From Streptomyces klenkii (GTDB lineage Bacteria > Actinomycetota > Actinomycetes > Streptomycetales > Streptomycetaceae): 64,000 nucleotides of DNA. The position numbers and the translations under genes are program-made. Every line of letters starts with the position of its first letter. The stretch's first letter is position 1. Below, one piece after another: positions 43,277 to 52,167 of this stretch. Below the pieces are notes generated by a model, which had not been told where the DNA came from, ran no database searches, and worked only from the letters and a program-made list of their open reading frames with translations. The stretch lies in the NCBI RefSeq assembly GCF_003626645.1, contig NZ_RBAM01000005.1, forward strand, positions 434,001 through 498,000, read 5' to 3'.

Positions 43277-43936
43277 TCACTGCTTCCCGCCGGTCCCGGC
43301 GAGCTCCCGCAGGGCGATGTTCAGCTTCAGGACGTTGACGCGCTCCTCGCCCATGAAGCCGAGGACGCGGCCGTCCACGTGGTCCTCGACGAGCTTCTCG
43401 ACCTTGTCCGCCGGCAGGCCGTTGGCCTCGGCGACGCGCTTGGCCTGGAGCCGGGCGTACGCCGGCGAGATGTCCGGGTCGAGGCCCGAGGCGGAGGCGG
43501 TCAGCGCGTCCACCGGTACGGCCGACGGCTCGACGTGGTTGAACGCGGCGGCGTCCGCCCGCCGCTGCTTGACGGCGTCCAGCAGGGTCTTGCTGTCCGC
43601 GGCCAGGTTGGAGGCGCCGGAGACGATCAGCTTGTACCGGGTGTTCTCGGCGTTCGGGCCGGCCGCCGACGGGCGGGGCTGGAAGAACTTCGGGTCCGGC
43701 AGCGGGTTGCCGTCCTTGTCCTTCTTGTCGAGCGTGTAGCTCTGGCCGAGCCGCTCGGAGCCCACGGACTTGCCGTCCACCGTGACCTCGGAGCCGTTGG
43801 CCTTGCCGTGGAAGGCCGCCTGGGCGATGCCGGTGACGACCAGCGGGTAGATCACCCCGCAGACCACCGTGAGGACGAGCAGGGCGCGGAGCCCCGCGCC
43901 GACCAGGCGGGCCGTGCTGCGTACGGAGTTGTTCAT
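43277..43936 (-). CDS. kdpC: Potassium-transporting ATPase subunit KdpC
   Basis: The 219-residue protein has one N-terminal transmembrane helix (LRALLVLTVVCGVIYPLVVTGIAQAAF) and the periplasmic KdpC domain (GSERLGQSY, FQPRPSAAG, SGASNLAADSKTLL, DALTASASGLDPDISPAYA). KdpC stabilises the KdpFABC complex and may help ATP binding by KdpB. It starts seven bases after kdpB and is the last gene of the operon. Confidence 0.95.
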   Translation of the reverse strand: MNNSVRSTARLVGAGLRALLVLTVVCGVIYPLVVTGIAQAAFHGKANGSEVTVDGKSVGSERLGQSYTLDKKDKDGNPLPDPKFFQPRPSAAGPNAENTRYKLIVSGASNLAADSKTLLDAVKQRRADAAAFNHVEPSAVPVDALTASASGLDPDISPAYARLQAKRVAEANGLPADKVEKLVEDHVDGRVLGFMGEERVNVLKLNIALRELAGTGGKQ

Positions 43937-43943
43937 GGTGACG

Positions 43944-46046
43944 TCACCCGATGCCAGGGATGAGGGAGATGAGCAGGTCGATGATCTTGATGCCGATGAA
44001 CGGGGAGATCAGGCCGCCCAGTCCGTAGATCAAGAGGTTGCGCCGGAGCATGGCGTCCGCGCTCATCGGCCGGTAGCGCACGCCCTTGAGGGCGAGCGGC
44101 ACCAGCGCGACGATGATCAGCGCGTTGAAGATGACCGCCGAGAGGATGGCCGACTCGGGCGAGGACAGGCTCATGATGTTGAGCTTGTCCAGGCCGGGGT
44201 AGGCCACCGCGAACATCGCCGGGATGATGGCGAAGTACTTGGCGACGTCGTTGGCGATCGAGAAGGTCGTCAGGGCGCCGCGCGTGATGAGCAGCTGCTT
44301 GCCGATCTCGACGATCTCGATGAGCTTGGTGGGGTTGGAGTCCAGGTCCACCATGTTCCCGGCCTCCTTGGCGGCCGAGGTGCCGGTGTTCATGGCCACG
44401 CCCACGTCGGCCTGCGCGAGCGCGGGGGCGTCGTTCGTGCCGTCGCCCGTCATCGCCACGAGCTTGCCGCCGGCCTGCTCGCGCTTGATGAGCGCCATCT
44501 TGTCCTCGGGCGTCGCCTCGGCGAGGAAGTCGTCGACGCCGGCCTCCTCCGCGATGGCCTTGGCCGTCAGCGGGTTGTCACCCGTGATCATGACGGTCTT
44601 GATGCCCATGGCGCGCAGCTCGTCGAACCGCTCGCGCATGCCCTCCTTGACGACGTCCTTGAGGTGGATGACACCGAGGACGCGGGCGCCCCGGGCGTCC
44701 TCCACGGCGACCAGCAGCGGGGTGCCGCCGGCCTGGGAGATGTCGTCGGTGAGCGTACGGGCGTCCTCGGCGACGGTGCCGCCCTGCTCCTCGACCCAGG
44801 CGAGGACCGAACCGGTCGCGCCCTTGCGGACCTTGCGGCCGTCCACGTCGACGCCGGACATCCGGGTCTGGGCGGTGAAGGGGATCCACTCGGCGCCCAC
44901 GAGCTCGCCCTCGTGGCGCTCGCGCAGGCCGTACTTCTCCTTGGCGAGGACGACGATGGAGCGGCCCTCGGGCGTCTCGTCGGCGAGCGAGGAGAGCTGG
45001 GCGGCGTCGGCGACCTCGGCGGCCGTGGTGCCCTTGACGGGCACGAACTCGGCGGCCTGGCGGTTGCCGTAGGTGATGGTGCCGGTCTTGTCGAGCAGCA
45101 GCGTCGAGACGTCGCCCGCGGCCTCCACCGCGCGCCCGGACATCGCCAGGACGTTGCGCTGCACCAGCCGGTCCATGCCCGCGATGCCGATCGCGGACAG
45201 CAGGGCGCCGATGGTGGTCGGGATGAGGCAGACCAGCAGCGCCGCCAGGATGATCATCGACTGCTCGGCGCCCGCGTAGATCGCGAACGGCTGGAGCGTG
45301 ATGACGGCCAGCAGGAAGACGATCGTCAGCGAGGCGAGCAGGATGTTCAGCGCGATCTCGTTGGGCGTCTTCTGCCGGGCCGCGCCCTCGACCAGGTTGA
45401 TCATGCGGTCGATGAAGGTCTCGCCGGGCTTCGTCGTGATCTTGATGACGATGCGGTCGGAGAGGACCTTGGTGCCGCCGGTGACCGCCGAGCGGTCGCC
45501 GCCGGACTCGCGGATGACCGGGGCCGACTCGCCGGTGATGGCCGACTCGTCGACGGAGGCGACGCCCTCGACGACGTCGCCGTCGCCCGGGATGATGTCG
45601 CCGGCCTCGCAGACGACCAGGTCGCCCACGCGCAGGTCGGTGCCGGGCACCGACTCCTCGGTGTCGCCGGCGAGGCGCCGGGCCACCGTGTCGGTCTTGG
45701 CCTTGCGCAGCGTGTCGGCCTGGGCCTTGCCGCGGCCCTCGGCGACCGCCTCGGCCAGGTTGGCGAAGAGGACGGTCAGCCACAGCCACACCGTGATCGC
45801 CCAGCCGAACCACGAGCCGGGGTCCTTCAGCGCCAGCACGGTGGTGACCACCGAGCCGATCAGGACCACGAACATCACCGGGGCCTTGACCATCACCCGG
45901 GGGTCGAGCTTGCGGAAGGCGTCCGGCAGCGACTTCAGCAGCTGGGCCGGGTCGAAGAGGCCGCCGGAGACCCGGCCGGGATCCGGGGAGCCCTGCGGGC
46001 GGGCCTCCTCCTCGGACGCGGTACGGACAGGGGTGGTCGTGCTCAT
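43944..46046 (-). CDS. kdpB: Potassium-transporting ATPase subunit KdpB (P-type ATPase)
   Basis: The 700-residue catalytic subunit has the phosphorylation site [14 protein letters not shown], the TGES loop ([12 protein letters not shown]), the hinge [22 protein letters not shown] and the expected transmembrane helices. It hydrolyses ATP to drive high-affinity potassium import through KdpA. ATG 46046 overlaps the kdpA stop (ATGA), enforcing coupled translation. Confidence 0.96.
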   Translation of the reverse strand: MSTTTPVRTASEEEARPQGSPDPGRVSGGLFDPAQLLKSLPDAFRKLDPRVMVKAPVMFVVLIGSVVTTVLALKDPGSWFGWAITVWLWLTVLFANLAEAVAEGRGKAQADTLRKAKTDTVARRLAGDTEESVPGTDLRVGDLVVCEAGDIIPGDGDVVEGVASVDESAITGESAPVIRESGGDRSAVTGGTKVLSDRIVIKITTKPGETFIDRMINLVEGAARQKTPNEIALNILLASLTIVFLLAVITLQPFAIYAGAEQSMIILAALLVCLIPTTIGALLSAIGIAGMDRLVQRNVLAMSGRAVEAAGDVSTLLLDKTGTITYGNRQAAEFVPVKGTTAAEVADAAQLSSLADETPEGRSIVVLAKEKYGLRERHEGELVGAEWIPFTAQTRMSGVDVDGRKVRKGATGSVLAWVEEQGGTVAEDARTLTDDISQAGGTPLLVAVEDARGARVLGVIHLKDVVKEGMRERFDELRAMGIKTVMITGDNPLTAKAIAEEAGVDDFLAEATPEDKMALIKREQAGGKLVAMTGDGTNDAPALAQADVGVAMNTGTSAAKEAGNMVDLDSNPTKLIEIVEIGKQLLITRGALTTFSIANDVAKYFAIIPAMFAVAYPGLDKLNIMSLSSPESAILSAVIFNALIIVALVPLALKGVRYRPMSADAMLRRNLLIYGLGGLISPFIGIKIIDLLISLIPGIG

Positions 46047-47734
46047 GAGAGTCCCTCCGCCATCGGGCCAAGGGCCAGGGCCGGGAAGTAGGTCAAGCCG
46101 GTGATGATGAGGATCGCGCCGACGAGCAGGCCCGCGAAGAGCGGCTTCTCCGTGCGCAGGGTGCCGGCGGTCTCGGGGACGGGCGTCTGCTCGGCCAGCG
46201 AGCCGGCCAGCGCCAGGACGAAGACCATCGGCAGGAAGCGGCCGAGCAGCATGGCGAGGCCGATCGTGGTGTTGTACCAGGGCGTGTTGGCGTTCAGGCC
46301 GGCGAAGGCGGAGCCGTTGTTGTTGGCGCCGGAGGTGAACGCGTAGAGGACCTCGGAGAAGCCGTGGGCGCCGCTGCCGTCCACCGAGTTGCCCTTGACG
46401 TTCAGGATCGACTCGGGCGGCCCGGACAGCGCCATGGACAGGGCGGTGAAGCCCAGCACCAGGGTCGGGGTGATGAGGATGTAGCACGCGGCGAGCTTGA
46501 TCTCGCGGGTGCCGATCTTCTTGCCGAGGTACTCGGGCGTCCGGCCGACCATCAGGCCCGCGATGAAGACCGCGATGATCGCCATGACGAGCATGCCGTA
46601 GAGGCCGGAGCCGACGCCGCCGGGCGCGATCTCGCCCAGCATCATGCTCAGCAGCGTGATGCCGCCGCCGAGGCCGGTGTAGGAGGAGTGGAAGGAGTCC
46701 ACCGCGCCGGTCGAGGTGAGCGTCGTGGTGGTGGCGAAGATGGCCGAGGCGCCGACGCCGAAGCGCTGCTCCTTGCCCTCCATCGCGCCGCCCGCCGCCT
46801 GGAGCGCGGGACCGTGGTGCGCGTACTCGGTCCACATCATCAGGGCGGTGAAGCCGAGCCAGATGACGCCCATCGCGGCCAGGATCGCGTAACCCTGCTT
46901 GACGTTGCCGACGAGCTTGCCGAAGGTCCGGGTCAGCGCGAAGGGGATGACGAGGATCAGGAAGATCTCGAAGAGGTTGGAGAAGGCGTCGGGGTTCTCG
47001 AACGGGTGGGCGGAGTTGGCGTTGAAGTAGCCGCCGCCGTTGGTGCCGAGCTCCTTGATGACCTCCTGCGAGGCCACGGCGCCGCCGTTGACCTGCTGGG
47101 TGCCCCCGGCGAGCTGACCTATCTCGTGGATGCCGGAGAAGTTCTGGATGGCGCCGCAGGCGACCAGGACGACCGCGCCGACCACCGAGAGCGGCAGCAG
47201 GATGCGGACGGTGCCGCGCACGAGGTCGGCCCAGAAGTTGCCGAGCTCGCCGGTGCGCGACCGGGCGAAGCCGCGGACGAGCGCGACGGCCACGGCCATG
47301 CCCACGGCCGCGGAGACGAAGTTCTGCACGGCGAGGCCGAGCGTCTGGACGGCGTGGCCCATGGCCTGCTCACCCGAGTACGACTGCCAGTTGGTGTTGG
47401 CGACGAACGAGGCGGCGGTGTTGAACGCCTGGTCCGGGCTGATCGCGGTGAAGCCCAGCGACAGCGAGTCGGGCAGGACGCCCTGGATCCGCTGGAGCAG
47501 GTACAGGAAGAGGACGCCGACGGCGGAGAACGCGAGGACGCCGCGCAGGTACGCGGGCCAGCGCATCCCGGCGTCCGGGTCGGCGCCGATGGTGCGGTAG
47601 ATCAGCTTCTCGGCGCGCAGGTGCTTGCCGGAGCTGTAGACCCCGGCCATGAAGTCGCCGAGCGGGCGGTACGACAGCGCCAGCGCCGCGATGAGCGCGA
47701 GGAGCTGGAGGACTCCGGAGAGTACGGGGCTCAT
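46043..47734 (-). CDS. kdpA: Potassium-transporting ATPase subunit KdpA
   Basis: The 563-residue channel-like subunit has about ten transmembrane segments and the selectivity-filter-like loops typical of KdpA ([59 protein letters not shown]). It binds and conducts potassium within KdpFABC. It begins eight bases after the tiny kdpF gene. Confidence 0.96.
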   Translation of the reverse strand: MSPVLSGVLQLLALIAALALSYRPLGDFMAGVYSSGKHLRAEKLIYRTIGADPDAGMRWPAYLRGVLAFSAVGVLFLYLLQRIQGVLPDSLSLGFTAISPDQAFNTAASFVANTNWQSYSGEQAMGHAVQTLGLAVQNFVSAAVGMAVAVALVRGFARSRTGELGNFWADLVRGTVRILLPLSVVGAVVLVACGAIQNFSGIHEIGQLAGGTQQVNGGAVASQEVIKELGTNGGGYFNANSAHPFENPDAFSNLFEIFLILVIPFALTRTFGKLVGNVKQGYAILAAMGVIWLGFTALMMWTEYAHHGPALQAAGGAMEGKEQRFGVGASAIFATTTTLTSTGAVDSFHSSYTGLGGGITLLSMMLGEIAPGGVGSGLYGMLVMAIIAVFIAGLMVGRTPEYLGKKIGTREIKLAACYILITPTLVLGFTALSMALSGPPESILNVKGNSVDGSGAHGFSEVLYAFTSGANNNGSAFAGLNANTPWYNTTIGLAMLLGRFLPMVFVLALAGSLAEQTPVPETAGTLRTEKPLFAGLLVGAILIITGLTYFPALALGPMAEGLS

Positions 47735-47742
47735 ATCTGTGC

Positions 47743-47832
47743 TCAGAACCTCTCCGGGAAGACGAGGGCGAGGATCAGGTAGCCCAGCAGGGCGACGGCC
47801 ACGACCAGGCCGACGATGTTCTCGGCAGTCAC
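47743..47832 (-). CDS. kdpF: Potassium-transporting ATPase subunit KdpF
   Basis: This 29-codon gene starts with GTG and encodes a single hydrophobic helix ([20 protein letters not shown]) followed by VFPERF, the standard KdpF pattern. KdpF is a lipid-like stabiliser of the KdpABC complex. Its GTG overlaps the stop of an even smaller upstream ORF, and kdpA follows eight bases later. Confidence 0.9.
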   Translation of the reverse strand: MTAENIVGLVVAVALLGYLILALVFPERF

Positions 47833-47912
47833 AGCTTCGTCACCCCCTTGGCGACGAGAGCCACCAGCGCGAAGACCGCGAGCGTGGTGACGACGAAGGC
47901 CACGTCGGCCAT
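47829..47912 (-). CDS. 27-residue membrane mini-protein leading the kdp operon
   Basis: ATG 47912 with AGGAG six bases upstream opens a 27-codon frame: [20 protein letters not shown] followed by AKGVTKL. It is a single hydrophobic helix with a basic end and a stop that overlaps the kdpF GTG (GTGA). The ribosome site, coupling and single-helix character make it a real gene. I recall similar mini-proteins before kdpF in other Streptomyces. It may be a second KdpF-like helix or a leader that tunes translation. Confidence 0.8.
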   Translation of the reverse strand: MADVAFVVTTLAVFALVALVAKGVTKL

Positions 47913-47997
47913 CGTGTGCTCCTAGAGAGGGTTCGGATATGAACGGACCATCACAGGAAACCGTTCGCGGACCCTCCCGGGCGCTCCGTTGACGCCC

Positions 47998-48040
47998 TCT
48001 ATACGGCCATTAGCGCCCCCTTGACGGAATCCATATGGAT
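47998..48040 (-). promoter_or_regulatory. Candidate kdp promoter and palindrome
   Basis: Reading leftward, TATAGA (48003-47998) could be a -10 element about 85 bases before the mini-protein start; the -35 match (GTCAAG) is weak. A perfect 12-bp palindrome, ATCCATATGGAT, lies at 48029-48040, just upstream of the promoter, a plausible KdpE or other regulator site. Inference only. Confidence 0.35.
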
Positions 48041-48062
48041 CCGCCTTTGACCTGCAAAAACG

Positions 48063-48103
48063 CCGCTGGGCCGCAACCCCGGTCAGGGGTTGCGGCCCAG
48101 CGG
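48063..48103 (-). terminator. Strong terminator after the DUF3710 gene
   Basis: An 18-bp perfect stem (48063-48080 with 48086-48103) with a five-base loop lies 55 bases beyond the DUF3710 stop, separating the dut operon from the kdp promoter. Confidence 0.88.
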
Positions 48104-48157
48104 AAGGCCGTAATCCAGCCGCCGGCGAGGGTGTTCGCCGGTGGCTGCGCGCGTCCG

Positions 48158-48934
48158 TCAGCGCACTTCGGTGATCTCCGGACCGCGCTCCAGGCGGTCC
48201 ACGCCGCCCGCGAAGCGCGAGCGGTCGTCGTCCGTCTGCTGGAGGCCCTCGGCGACCATCTGGGCGTCCTCGGGCAGCTTCAGGACGATCGGGTCGCGGG
48301 GAGCCATCGGGGACTCGCCGCGGACGACGACGGTGTCCCGGAAGATCTGCTCCAGCAGGCCGGCGGTCTGCGGCTGCACCGCGCCCTGGCCGGAGATCAC
48401 GCCGCGCAGGAACCAGCGCGGCCCGTCGCACCCGATGAAGCGCACCATCTGCACGCCCTGCGTGCCGTCCGGCAGCGCCACGGGCACCTGGGCCCGCAGC
48501 TCCCAGCCGAGCGGCCCCTGGACCTCGTCCACGACACCGCCCTGCTGGGTGATGCCGGAGGCGATCTCCTCGCGGACCTCGCCCCAGATGCCCTCGCGCT
48601 TGGGGGCGGCGAAGCCCTGGAGCTGCACGGCGCTGTCGCGGAGCACGACGGTGGCGGCGACGATCGCGTCACCGGCGACCTCCACGCGCAGCTCCATGCC
48701 CTCGACGCCCGGCACGAACAGGCCGCCCAGGTCGACCCGGCCCTCGGCGGGGTCGCGGACCTCGGAGAGGTCCCACGGCCCGTCGGGGCGCGGCTCCGGC
48801 TCCAGCCGGACCCGGCTCCCGGCCTCGGAGTCCGACGCGGCCGGCGACTCCTCAGCCAAATCCTCGGAGGTCACGTCGTCGGGACGGGAGTCCTCGACCA
48901 CGTCCTCACTGCGCTTGCGGCGACGACCGAACAC
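48158..48934 (-). CDS. DUF3710 domain protein
   Basis: The 258-residue protein starts FGRRRKRSEDVVED after the initiator, followed by an acidic linker and the DUF3710 core (GPWDLSEVRDPAEGRVDLGGLFVPGVEGMELRV-type start in pieces, QGFAAPKREGIWGEVREEIA, RWFLRGVISGQGA). Function is unknown. GTG 48934 is preferred because AAGGA stands nine bases upstream and the family begins with (M/V)FGRRRK. It follows dut by a single base. Confidence 0.85.
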   Translation of the reverse strand: MFGRRRKRSEDVVEDSRPDDVTSEDLAEESPAASDSEAGSRVRLEPEPRPDGPWDLSEVRDPAEGRVDLGGLFVPGVEGMELRVEVAGDAIVAATVVLRDSAVQLQGFAAPKREGIWGEVREEIASGITQQGGVVDEVQGPLGWELRAQVPVALPDGTQGVQMVRFIGCDGPRWFLRGVISGQGAVQPQTAGLLEQIFRDTVVVRGESPMAPRDPIVLKLPEDAQMVAEGLQQTDDDRSRFAGGVDRLERGPEITEVR

Positions 48935-48935
48935 G

Positions 48936-49436
48936 TCACTGTCCTTCCCGGTCGCTGGCGACCGAAGCGAATCCATACCCCACGGCAGCGTGGCCACCGG
49001 TGGACCCGAAGCCCCCTTCGGCCCGTGCCGAGCCCGGAAGCTCCGCGACCTCGTGGAAGCGGACCTTCTCTACTTGCTGGACGACCAACTGGGCGATGCG
49101 GTCGAACCTCTCGAACCGGACGGTCTCCCGCGGGTCCAGATTGACCACAATCACCTTGATCTCTCCACGGTACCCGGCATCGATGGTCCCCGGGGCATTC
49201 ACCATGGAGACTCCGCACCGGGCGGCGAGGCCCGAACGCGGGTGCACGAAGGCCGCGTAGCCGTCCGGCAGCGCGATGGAGACGCCCGTCGGCAGCACCA
49301 TCCGCTCCCCCGGGGCCAGCTCGGCGGCCTCGGTGGTCACGAGGTCGCAGCCGGCGTCACCGGGGTGACCGTAGGAGGGGAGGGGCACCTCGGGGTCCAC
49401 TCGGCGGATGAGGACGTCCAAGGGTTGACGCGTCAC
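48936..49436 (-). CDS. dut: dUTP diphosphatase
   Basis: The 166-residue trimeric dUTPase shows all five family motifs in order: GDAGCDL, HPRSGLAAR, NAPGTIDAGYRGEI, RFDRIAQLVV and the C-terminal GGFGSTGG. It hydrolyses dUTP to dUMP, keeping uracil out of DNA and supplying dTMP synthesis. GTG 49436 overlaps the thioesterase stop (GTGA). Confidence 0.95.
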   Translation of the reverse strand: MTRQPLDVLIRRVDPEVPLPSYGHPGDAGCDLVTTEAAELAPGERMVLPTGVSIALPDGYAAFVHPRSGLAARCGVSMVNAPGTIDAGYRGEIKVIVVNLDPRETVRFERFDRIAQLVVQQVEKVRFHEVAELPGSARAEGGFGSTGGHAAVGYGFASVASDREGQ

Positions 49437-50017
49437 GGGTTCACCTCGAAAGCTCGCGCGACCTTCACCTGGTCGGGGTTGGCCAGCGTGGCCTGGATCT
49501 CTGCGGGACGGCCGTGCTCGATGAAGTGGTCGACCTTGACCTCGACGAACACCGCTTCGGCGCGGAGTGCGAGCGGGCCCTCGGGCCCGCCGATCCGGCC
49601 GGTGGCCGCGGCGTAGATCTTACGGCCGTGCACGGCCGTCACCTCGGCGTGCAGGTGGAGCACGGTGTCCACGGGCACGGGCAGCAGGAAGTCGGTCTCC
49701 AGCCGGCCGGTCACCGCGATCACCCGCAGCATCCAGCCCAGCGAGCCCAGCGTCTCGTCCAGCGCCGTCGCCAGCACCCCGCCGTGGGCGAGGCCGGGGG
49801 CGCCCTGGTGCGCTTCCTTGACCCGGAACTCCGCGGAGACGCACACGCCGTCGCCGGCCCGCACCTCGACGTGCAGCCCGTGCGGGACGCCGGGGCCGCA
49901 GCCGAAGCAGTACTCGTAGTGCGACCCGATGGTCTCGCCGGGCGCGGGCGCGTCGGGGTGCCGCACGGGGGGCACGGCCCCGTCCGGCGGCGTCGGCGCT
50001 GTCGTTCGTCCACTCAC
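49433..50017 (-). CDS. PaaI/hotdog-fold thioesterase family protein
   Basis: The 194-residue protein has the hotdog signature HGGVLATALDETLGSLGWM and FLLPVPVDTVLHLHAEV. An N-terminal CFGCG motif is typical of the actinobacterial branch. It probably hydrolyses an acyl-CoA thioester of unknown identity. It starts with GTG and is coupled to dut. Confidence 0.8.
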   Translation of the reverse strand: MSGRTTAPTPPDGAVPPVRHPDAPAPGETIGSHYEYCFGCGPGVPHGLHVEVRAGDGVCVSAEFRVKEAHQGAPGLAHGGVLATALDETLGSLGWMLRVIAVTGRLETDFLLPVPVDTVLHLHAEVTAVHGRKIYAAATGRIGGPEGPLALRAEAVFVEVKVDHFIEHGRPAEIQATLANPDQVKVARAFEVNP

Positions 50018-50076
50018 AGGGGCTGACCTTACCCGCGCGGGCGGGGCCCGGTCCCGCTCGTGTCAAGCTTGGGCCC

Positions 50077-50523
50077 ATGCAGGCTTACGAAGAACGTCTG
50101 ACCGCGCCCCGTTCCTGGTGGTTCATCGCGGTTCTGACCGGGGTGGCGATGGCGCTGATCCTGCTGCCCCTGGGGACGGTGCCCATGCTCGCCGGCCTCG
50201 TGGGCGGCGGCGCCCTGGCGGCCACGGCGGTCAGCTCGTACGGCTCGGTGCGCATCCGCGTGGTGGGCGGCGCGCTGGTCGCGGGCGACGCCCGGATCCC
50301 GGTCAAGGCGCTGGGGACGCCGCAGGTGCTGGACGCCGAAGAGGCCCGCGCCTGGCGCACGTACAAGGCCGACACCCGCGCCTTCATGCTGCTGCGGGGC
50401 TACGTGCCCACGGCGCTGCGGATCGAGATCACCGATCCGTCCGACCCGACGCCCTACGTCTACCTCTCCACGCGCTCCCCCGAGCGGCTGGCCGCCGCGC
50501 TGACGGCGGTACGGGCTTCCTGA
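50077..50523 (+). CDS. DUF3093 membrane protein
   Basis: The 148-residue protein begins YEERLTAPRSWW, the DUF3093 hallmark, with two adjacent transmembrane helices and a cytoplasmic beta-rich tail (RIRVVGGALVAGDARIPV ... PYVYLSTRSPERLAAAL). Function unknown. It is divergent from the thioesterase gene. Confidence 0.87.
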   Translation: MQAYEERLTAPRSWWFIAVLTGVAMALILLPLGTVPMLAGLVGGGALAATAVSSYGSVRIRVVGGALVAGDARIPVKALGTPQVLDAEEARAWRTYKADTRAFMLLRGYVPTALRIEITDPSDPTPYVYLSTRSPERLAAALTAVRAS

Positions 50524-50648
50524 CGGGCTTACGGGCTTCCCTGGCGCAGTGGTGGCAGTACGGGCTCGCTGAGGGGGCTTCCCGGCGGGTTCGACGGCTC
50601 TCCCGGCGGTACGGGAAGGGCCGGGCCCCGGGCCCGGCCCAGAGGCCG

Positions 50649-51458
50649 CTACAGGAGCGGAAGAGGGCCCTCAGGGCCCTCGGGGAGCGCCTCCCACGGC
50701 ACCTGCCGAGCGCGCAGGTCCTTGCGGACCTTGGCCGCCAGCCTTCTGGTGTCGCGGCGGTTCATCACCGCACCCACGGTCGCGCCGATCATGAAGGGCG
50801 TGAGGCTGGGCAGATTGCGGAACGTGCGCTTGAGGATCTGCTGGCGCAGCTCGCGCTTGAGCTGGCCGCCCAGGGCCGCGTTGACGGTGGTGGGGGCCGT
50901 GACGTCGATGCCGCGCTCGTCAGCCCAGGCGGCCAGATAGGCCAGGGAGCGCTGCCGGAGGTTGCCGGGAGCCCTCAGGCCGTACACCTCGTGGAGCTCG
51001 GCGATCAGCTTGAACTCCACGGCGGCGACGCCGGCGATCTCCGCCGCCAGTTCGGCGGGCATCGCGGGCGGCACCGGCAGCATCGCCGCGGCACCGACTC
51101 CGGCGCCCACCGTGGAGGTGCCGTGGGCCGCGCCCGCCACCAGCTTGTCGGCGAGCTCCTCCGGGCCGAGGCCCGGGAACTGGGCCCGCAGCGTCGCGAG
51201 GTCCCGCACGGGGATGCGCGGGGCGTTCGCGATGATCCGGTCGGCAAGGGCGGTCAGGCCCGCCCGTGCTCCCCGGCCGCCCTTGGCGGCGCCACGGCCG
51301 ACCGCGGCGGCGAGCGAGGCCGTGCGGCCCCGCTCGACGTGATTGCCGGCCGTGTCACCAGGGGCGGATGCGTCCTGCCGTGCGGCGTCCCCGCCGGGCC
51401 CGGTGGTCAGTTCGGGCTGCCGGGAGCGCCGCTTCCGGAACGGGGTCGAGCCTGCCAT
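50649..51458 (-). CDS. Conserved Streptomyces protein, EcsC-like
   Basis: The 269-residue protein has a basic, low-complexity N-terminus and an Ala-rich helical body (IIANAPRIPVRDLATLRAQF, AAMLPVPPAMPAELAAEIAG, TPFMIGATVGAVMNRRDTRRLA). The pattern recalls EcsC-type proteins, but I cannot confirm this. No catalytic motif is visible. It lies 14 bases downstream of the DUF4193 gene and may be co-transcribed with it. Confidence 0.7.
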   Translation of the reverse strand: MAGSTPFRKRRSRQPELTTGPGGDAARQDASAPGDTAGNHVERGRTASLAAAVGRGAAKGGRGARAGLTALADRIIANAPRIPVRDLATLRAQFPGLGPEELADKLVAGAAHGTSTVGAGVGAAAMLPVPPAMPAELAAEIAGVAAVEFKLIAELHEVYGLRAPGNLRQRSLAYLAAWADERGIDVTAPTTVNAALGGQLKRELRQQILKRTFRNLPSLTPFMIGATVGAVMNRRDTRRLAAKVRKDLRARQVPWEALPEGPEGPLPLL

Positions 51459-51472
51459 CGCAGACCCGGTCC

Positions 51473-51769
51473 TCAGTCGCAGTCGCGGCAGATCGGCTGG
51501 CCGTTCTTCTCGCGCGCCAGCTGGCTGCGGTGGTGCACGAGGAAGCAGCTCATGCAGGTGAACTCGTCGGCCTGCTTGGGCAGGACCCGGACGGCCAGCT
51601 CCTCGTTGGAGAGGTCCGCGCCGGGCAGCTCCATGCCCTCCGCGGCCTCGAAGTCGTCCACGTCTACGGTCGACGCCGACTTGTCGTTCCGGCGGGCCTT
51701 GAGCTCTTCAAGGCTGTCCGAGTCGACGTCGTCGTCGGTCTTGCGTGGGGTGTCGTAGTCCGTTGCCAT
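51473..51769 (-). CDS. DUF4193 zinc-ribbon-like small protein
   Basis: The 98-residue acidic protein ends with a four-cysteine cluster (CMSCFLVHHRSQL ... ICRDCD) that probably binds zinc, the DUF4193 pattern conserved in actinobacteria. The function is not established. Confidence 0.9.
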   Translation of the reverse strand: MATDYDTPRKTDDDVDSDSLEELKARRNDKSASTVDVDDFEAAEGMELPGADLSNEELAVRVLPKQADEFTCMSCFLVHHRSQLAREKNGQPICRDCD

Positions 51770-52167
51770 GTCGCTCTCCCCCTCTGGGTGTCTGCGGTGT
51801 CTCCAGCGCACGTAACGCGTGAGAGGCCGGACTTGTGCCCGACCCGAGGCGGAGATTTTGCCTCACATCAAGGTCTGTTACTCAATCGACACCCAACCGC
51901 ACACCTGAAGAGGTGATGGGGTTGGATGGCGAACCGGACCGTACACGGTCCGGATGCCGCATGCGGATGCGCCATCACGTGTACTTCCCGTGATCACGAC
52001 CAGCAGAAACCCCCATTTTCCCGGCGTTCCGGCGAGTCCATTGATCACGGAGAGTGGATGGCCGGAAGTTTGCGTGTGTGAGCGATTCCACACATCCACA
52101 GCAAGGGGCGGAACGTGAAAATTCCGCCCAAAGCGAACCTACGGCCGCCCTATTCTCGCAGAAATTT
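51770..52167. other. Intergenic region with candidate operator
   Basis: No gene is seen in these 398 bases, which are AT-richer than their surroundings. An inverted repeat with 9-bp arms and a two-base centre lies at 51934-51953, upstream of the DUF4193 gene. The left part should hold that gene's promoter; the right part holds the cutS terminator. Confidence 0.5.
52106..52129 (-). terminator. Hairpin downstream of cutS
   Basis: An 8-bp perfect stem (52106-52113 with 52122-52129) with an A-rich eight-base loop lies 39 bases past the cutS stop. Confidence 0.55.

Noticed and set aside
47913..48062. c-di-AMP (ydaO-type) riboswitch before kdp
   Set aside because: The leader between the likely promoter and first gene is under 100 bases, too short for this fold, and its conserved blocks are not seen.
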